A stretch of DNA of 64,000 nucleotides from Thermoplasmata archaeon. GTDB taxonomy: Archaea; Thermoplasmatota; Thermoplasmata; Methanomassiliicoccales; Methanomethylophilaceae. Positions 60,043 through 64,000 of this stretch are shown one piece after another (the first letter of the stretch is position 1; each line of letters opens with the position of its first letter). Location: positions 186,001-250,000 of the forward strand of contig SUSV01000002.1 in NCBI GenBank assembly GCA_015063245.1, written 5' to 3'. The notes under the pieces were generated by a model. That model was not told the DNA's origin, ran no database searches, and was given only the letters and a program-made list of their open reading frames with translations. The position numbers were made by a program, and so were the translations under genes.

Positions 60043-62109
60043 TCAGCACCTCAGCCCTATCGATCCCATCTGTTCCGTGAAACCGGGATATGAGACGTTC
60101 CAGCATCCGTCATCCTCCATGGTGACGGGGCCGTCGGACACGAGCGAAGCTATCGCTGCGGCCATCATCAGCCTGTGGTCGCCTCCGTGCTCTATCCTTC
60201 CTCCCCTGAGCCTGTCGACGCCGTTTATGATGCAGCCGTCATCCGTTCCGGTGATGTCCGCTCCGAGCGTCCTGAGCATCCTCTCGACGGACTCGATCCT
60301 GTCGCTCTCCTTGAACCTCAGCTGAGGTGCCCCGTAGAGCCTGCTCGTCCCCTCGGCGGTGCTCATGAGGACCGCTACGATGGGGAACAGGTCGGGTATG
60401 TCGGAGAGGTCGATATCGCATGCCCTGGCTCTTCCGTTGGAGGCGCATGTGACCTTACCGTCCTCGACGGTTATGGAGCAGCCTGCCTGCCTGAGGATAT
60501 CGACGATCTTCTTATCTCCCTGGGGGTCGTCCATGTCCAATCCGTCGACGGACACCTTCCCGGACAGCCCTCCCGCTACGAGCGGGAATGCCGACGATGA
60601 GAAATCAGAGGGTACGCGGTAGTTGCACGGCACGTAATCCTGCGGTTCGATAACGAACCCGTTCTCGGCCCTCTCGACCTCGACCCCGAAGCTTCTCATC
60701 ATAGACAGGGTGATCTCGATATACGGTCTGGAGACAGCCTTTCCTTCGATGACGATCTCCATCCTCCTTCCTACGAGAGGGGACATCATCAGCATGGATG
60801 ATACGAACTGCGAGCTCATGCTGCCGTCTATCCTGATGACATCGCCCTGGACGGGACCTCTGATCGTGATCGGCGCCTTCCCTTCATTGGATTCGCATAT
60901 CACTCCGCAGTCCTCCAGCGCCCTGAGCAGCGGACCCATCGGTCTCTTCTGGATGGATTCGTCGCCTGTGATTGTGACATCGGTATCGAACAATGCGGCG
61001 ATACCTGTCATGAGCCTCATGGTCGTGCCGGAGTTCTGGACATCGACGATCCAATCCGGTGCGTGCAGCCCGTTGGACTCCACTATAAGGGACCCTTCGG
61101 ATTCCGTGACCCTCGCCCCCATGGACCTGGCGGCCTCGCAGGTCGCCTGCGTATCGAACGAGATCAGGGGGTTGGAGATGATGCATTTGCCTCCGGACAG
61201 GGCTGCAAGAAGAATCGCCCTGTGCGTGTAGCTCTTCGAGGGCGGCACCTGCACCTCGCCTACGGTGCGTCCTCCGTTGAATGTTATGTCCCTGTTCCTG
61301 GTAGATGTCAGCATGGTCCTGCAGCCCATGGATCCAGCGATGTCCCTGCCCTTCCCCTTCTCTGCGATGATGGCGAATGCCGGGCCGGTCCCTGTTATCC
61401 CGGCGGCCAGCGCTCCGAGCGACAGGGCCCTGTCGGTGAATCCCTCGTCGTTCCCGATGATGTTCTGGACATAAGAACCGTTCTTCGTCAGCACATCGAG
61501 ATAATCATTTTCGATAGAGGGGACCAAGGAATCATACTCGTCCTTCAGTGCCTTGTACGCATCGACCGGGACCTTGCTCTTGGGGATCGACCTGTCAGGT
61601 ACGCAGATGACCACGTCGTACGAGGGGATGTTCCTGTTGAGGATGAGCTCGTTCCTCGAATTGTCCGTGACGACGAGCCCTCCCAGATGGCATCCGCATG
61701 CATCGTCGAACGCTCCCGTGATAGTGACCTTGCATTCCTTGGCGCATTCGACACCGAGCCTCACGATGTCGATAGGCTGCTTCACCACCCCGTGGTGGTC
61801 GAGGACTGCTGAGATGACCGCGTTGCATACCGAGCTGGAGCTCTTCAGCCCCATCGACGGCGGTATGTCTGTTCTGACAGTGATGTGATAATCGTATTCT
61901 TCCTGACCGATCCATTCGAGGGCCCTTCTGACGCAGGTGCGGACCAGCGTATCATCCAGATCCGGCCTGTCGATGAGCGTGACGACCGTATCTTCAGCAG
62001 GTTCGAAATCGGCTTCGGTCCTCAGATCGATCCCGATCGTGGAGCCTATCCCGCAGGGGATGGCATTCATCACCGATACCGCGCCGTAGGATACCCCGTG
62101 ACCGGTCAT
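60043..62109 (-). CDS. aroKA: Bifunctional shikimate kinase (GHMP type)/EPSP synthase fusion
   Basis: A single 688-residue frame. Residues 1-272 form the archaeal GHMP-family shikimate kinase, with the glycine-rich PPSMGLKSSSSVCNAV motif. Residues from about 275 are EPSP synthase (AroA), starting GGRTVGEVQVPPSKSYTHRA, with NSGTTMRLMTG, SSQFVSSMLM and LRFKESDRI, the last being the C-terminal domain. Two consecutive shikimate steps are therefore on one chain. I chose the ATG at 62109; the long upstream extension runs through aroDE and is not credible. It overlaps aroDE by 4 bases. Confidence 0.92.
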   Translation of the reverse strand: MTGHGVSYGAVSVMNAIPCGIGSTIGIDLRTEADFEPAEDTVVTLIDRPDLDDTLVRTCVRRALEWIGQEEYDYHITVRTDIPPSMGLKSSSSVCNAVISAVLDHHGVVKQPIDIVRLGVECAKECKVTITGAFDDACGCHLGGLVVTDNSRNELILNRNIPSYDVVICVPDRSIPKSKVPVDAYKALKDEYDSLVPSIENDYLDVLTKNGSYVQNIIGNDEGFTDRALSLGALAAGITGTGPAFAIIAEKGKGRDIAGSMGCRTMLTSTRNRDITFNGGRTVGEVQVPPSKSYTHRAILLAALSGGKCIISNPLISFDTQATCEAARSMGARVTESEGSLIVESNGLHAPDWIVDVQNSGTTMRLMTGIAALFDTDVTITGDESIQKRPMGPLLRALEDCGVICESNEGKAPITIRGPVQGDVIRIDGSMSSQFVSSMLMMSPLVGRRMEIVIEGKAVSRPYIEITLSMMRSFGVEVERAENGFVIEPQDYVPCNYRVPSDFSSSAFPLVAGGLSGKVSVDGLDMDDPQGDKKIVDILRQAGCSITVEDGKVTCASNGRARACDIDLSDIPDLFPIVAVLMSTAEGTSRLYGAPQLRFKESDRIESVERMLRTLGADITGTDDGCIINGVDRLRGGRIEHGGDHRLMMAAAIASLVSDGPVTMEDDGCWNVSYPGFTEQMGSIGLRC

Positions 62110-63386
62110 TCGAGGGCACCTCTCATGATATCGGTATCCGGCTCCTTTCCGAACCAGAGCTTGAAAGATGCCGCACCCTGGCCGACCAGCATGTCCCTGC
62201 CATCGGCCAGCTTGCATCCTTTCGATTTCGCCATCGAGATGATAGGCGTCTCCTTTCCGTATACCATGTCGAAGACCGTCTGTCCTTCCGTCAGGACCGA
62301 TATGTCCGCAGGGTATTCCCCATCGACCAATCCGATGGGCGTGCAGTTCACGATGAGGTCGAATCCCTCGACGGATCCGTTGCAGACCTCCAGGCCGAAA
62401 TCCCTGCTGAGCTGCGATACGGTACCCTTGTTCCTTCCTGCGACGGAAGTCCTGCATCCGCTGTTGGTGAGGGTGTATGCGGCAGCCCTTGCGGCACCGC
62501 CTGAACCGAGGATGAGCGCCTTTCTATCCTTGAGCGGGGTGTTCAGCAAAGCGTACTCTATCCCGATGATATCGGTGTTGTCCCCGGTGAGCCTTCCGCC
62601 GTCGTTGACGATGGTGTTCACAGCTACCGCTTCTTCCGCAGCAGCCGAGATCCTGTCAAGGTACTGCATGATGTCCTGCTTGTACGGGATGGTGACGTTG
62701 AGCCCTCTGATATCATATCCGATCATAACATCCCTCACATGTTCCAGATCGGGGGAATCGAACACTAGATACCTTCCGTTGATGTCCGCCTCGCGCATGG
62801 CCGCGTTCTGCATCGCAGGAGATCTTGAATGGGACAGGGGATGTCCCGTGAGCCCGACGATCATGCAGTCGTCGCCAAGCTCCTCCATCTCGTCCGCGCT
62901 GAACTGACCGGGTGCGGTCGACGTCCCCGCATAACCGAAGGTGAACTCGTTGCCGAGGATCCTCTGCCTTATGCGGGTGACCTCGCCTATCTCGCCCATG
63001 CCCAGGAGCACATGCCTCCTGTCCAGACGTCTCGATGCATCGAGTATGGAATACAGGTCTGTGAAGGACGATGCTCTGAAAGCCCCTTTCGAGATGTACT
63101 GGTCCCCTTCCGACAGCATCCTGATTATCTCATCGGAAGAGGGCGTCCTCTCGAAGTCGTGGAACGATTTGATCCTCCTCTGGACGGTGGGGATGTCCCT
63201 CTCTCCGACATCGACCAATCCCTGGAATGAGTCCGGCACGACCGAAGGGTCCTTGCCGCATAGGGTCACGAGCGACTCCTCGCCCACGCCCTCGGGTATC
63301 CTGTCGAAGACATCCAGACGGATCTCGTGCATCTCTGACCCTCTCCTGAGGGGGATGTCGGAACCGTATGTTGTGCAGACCCTCAT
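62106..63386 (-). CDS. aroDE: Bifunctional dehydroquinate dehydratase (type I)/shikimate dehydrogenase fusion
   Basis: A 426-residue fusion. Residues 1-170 are type I AroD: substrate residues E21 and R23 (EIRLD), catalytic His76 in SFHDFERTP, and Schiff-base Lys100 in YISKGAF. Residues 175-426 are AroE: GLTGHPLSHSRSPAMQN, NVTIPYK with the catalytic Lys, GDNTD, the GSGGAARA Rossmann motif and a C-terminal GQGAASFKLW. The two enzymes work in series, so fusion may channel dehydroshikimate. It starts at ATG 63386, 1 base after aroB'. Confidence 0.93.
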   Translation of the reverse strand: MRVCTTYGSDIPLRRGSEMHEIRLDVFDRIPEGVGEESLVTLCGKDPSVVPDSFQGLVDVGERDIPTVQRRIKSFHDFERTPSSDEIIRMLSEGDQYISKGAFRASSFTDLYSILDASRRLDRRHVLLGMGEIGEVTRIRQRILGNEFTFGYAGTSTAPGQFSADEMEELGDDCMIVGLTGHPLSHSRSPAMQNAAMREADINGRYLVFDSPDLEHVRDVMIGYDIRGLNVTIPYKQDIMQYLDRISAAAEEAVAVNTIVNDGGRLTGDNTDIIGIEYALLNTPLKDRKALILGSGGAARAAAYTLTNSGCRTSVAGRNKGTVSQLSRDFGLEVCNGSVEGFDLIVNCTPIGLVDGEYPADISVLTEGQTVFDMVYGKETPIISMAKSKGCKLADGRDMLVGQGAASFKLWFGKEPDTDIMRGALE

Positions 63387-63387
63387 C

Positions 63388-64000
63388 TCACTTCTCCGCG
63401 ATGGTCTCTTCGACGGCCATCCCGAAGTGCCTTCCTCCGGTGTCGACCTTCGCCAGGACCTTGTCGCCCGGAGCGATCTTCGTGACCGATTTGGCGCCGT
63501 CGGATGTGACCATCTTGATGGTCTCGGCGTTCTGGAGCATGACGGTGTATTCCCTTTTGCCGTCCGTGGCGGCAACCATGAGAAGGGGTCTCTTCTCGAC
63601 CTTGCATCTTCCCACGGAAGCGACCCTGGTGTTCCCTTCCCTGTCGCATATGAGGACGCTGTCCCCGCTCGCGATCTCCGAGAGGTATCTGGTCCCGCCT
63701 CCGGGGACCTCCATGTATGAATGTACCGCCCCGGCGTTCACTCTGAAAGGCCTGCTGGCGACGTATCCATTCTCCTCGCTCTCCGACTGGATGAGGAAGA
63801 GGCAGTTCGAGTAGGATCCGATGAGCATCCCCTCTCCGGGGACCATCATGCTGCATGTGTCTATGCACACCCTGTCGCCCATCTCCACGGCCTTGACGCT
63901 CGTGACGGTGACCTCTCTGAGGGTCTCCTTCCCGGTCGCGGCGAATGTTTCCGTGAATTTCCCTATCTTCATGGGGTCGGAGATGTCGATGACGATCCCG
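63388..64000 (-). CDS. aroB': 3-Dehydroquinate synthase II (AroB'), partial
   Basis: The archaeal dehydroquinate synthase, which cyclises 2-amino-3,7-dideoxy-D-threo-hept-6-ulosonate to dehydroquinate using NAD. Only the C-terminal 204 residues lie in the window; the frame is open to 64000, so the start is outside. Signature segments are VCIDTCSMMVPGEGML, YVASRPFRVNAGAVHSY, VGRCKVEKRPLL, LQNAETIKMV and RHFGMAVEETI. First visible gene of the compact operon aroB'-aroDE-aroKA-aroC. Confidence 0.94.
   Translation of the reverse strand, partial: GIVIDISDPMKIGKFTETFAATGKETLREVTVTSVKAVEMGDRVCIDTCSMMVPGEGMLIGSYSNCLFLIQSESEENGYVASRPFRVNAGAVHSYMEVPGGGTRYLSEIASGDSVLICDREGNTRVASVGRCKVEKRPLLMVAATDGKREYTVMLQNAETIKMVTSDGAKSVTKIAPGDKVLAKVDTGGRHFGMAVEETIAEK

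Noticed and set aside
60043..62457. aroKA start at 62457
   Set aside because: The first 116 residues of that frame run through aroDE, are arginine-rich and show no homology; the kinase N-terminus starts at 62109.
62106..63575. aroDE start at 63575
   Set aside because: Residues upstream of 63386 are an out-of-frame reading of aroB' (Arg/Ser-rich). The AroD domain begins at 63386.
1..64000. Insertion sequence, prophage or genomic island
   Set aside because: No transposase, integrase, terminal repeats or sharp composition change was seen; codon use is uniform apart from expression-related bias.

Overview
The window is archaeal, about 56% G+C by eye, and gene dense. Its content fits a methanogen of the order Methanomassiliicoccales (Thermoplasmata). 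It has a twelve-gene F420H2-dehydrogenase-like (fpo) operon without fpoF or fpoO, methanogenesis marker protein 11, bifunctional FolD, archaeal lipid genes (GGGP synthase, CarS, GGR-family reductase), archaeal RadA, aIF5A, Nop5, Nob1 and archaeal-type shikimate enzymes. One gene carries an in-frame UAG that looks translated. That suits the pyrrolysine decoding known in this order, although no pyl gene lies in this window. The placement is an inference from content, not from a phylogenetic marker.

Layout. 1-4330: folD end, kptA, marker 11, cis-prenyltransferase and a radical SAM protein, then proC. 5.2-15.7 kb: fpoABCDHIJ1J2KLMN, followed by a divergent prenyl-synthase homologue and a GGR-like reductase. 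17.8-20.8 kb: nob1, carS, pyrE, a family-4 uracil-DNA glycosylase and a HAD phosphatase. 20.9-25.9 kb: smc-scpA-scpB. 26-35.4 kb: divergent phosphohexomutase, agmatinase-aIF5A, Rrf2 regulator, DUF1638 protein, nop5, class II aldolase-mtnA, V4R regulator, RibD-type reductase and rtcA. 35.5-36.2 kb: two tRNA-Val genes enclosing two related structured elements, the strongest candidate for something undescribed. 36.3-41.4 kb: an aldehyde-dehydrogenase homologue lacking its nucleophile, then an operon of an ACT protein with CdhD-like, CdhE-like and radical-SAM-like barrels. 41.4-47.8 kb: tRNA-Leu, ABC-class ATPase, GGGP synthase with the internal UAG, tRNA methyltransferase, radA and a small membrane protein. 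47.8-52.6 kb: ArsR/HMA/P-type ATPase metal module, MATE exporter and methyltransferase. 52.7-58.3 kb: tRNA-Thr, a membrane protein, DUF1015, CYTH, esterase and an HxlR-Hcp pair. 58.4-64 kb: a prephenate-dehydratase-like gene convergent with a compact aromatic operon aroB'-aroDE-aroKA-aroC containing two fusions.

How it fits together. The Fpo complex lacks its F420-oxidising subunit and its FpoI-like subunit carries two extra cluster motifs, which suggests electron entry from ferredoxin or a heterodisulfide-reductase partner. The neighbouring prenyl genes could make lipids or a lipid electron carrier. Metal export and the Hcp system each have a divergent regulator with a clear palindromic operator. 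No CRISPR array, insertion sequence or prophage was seen.
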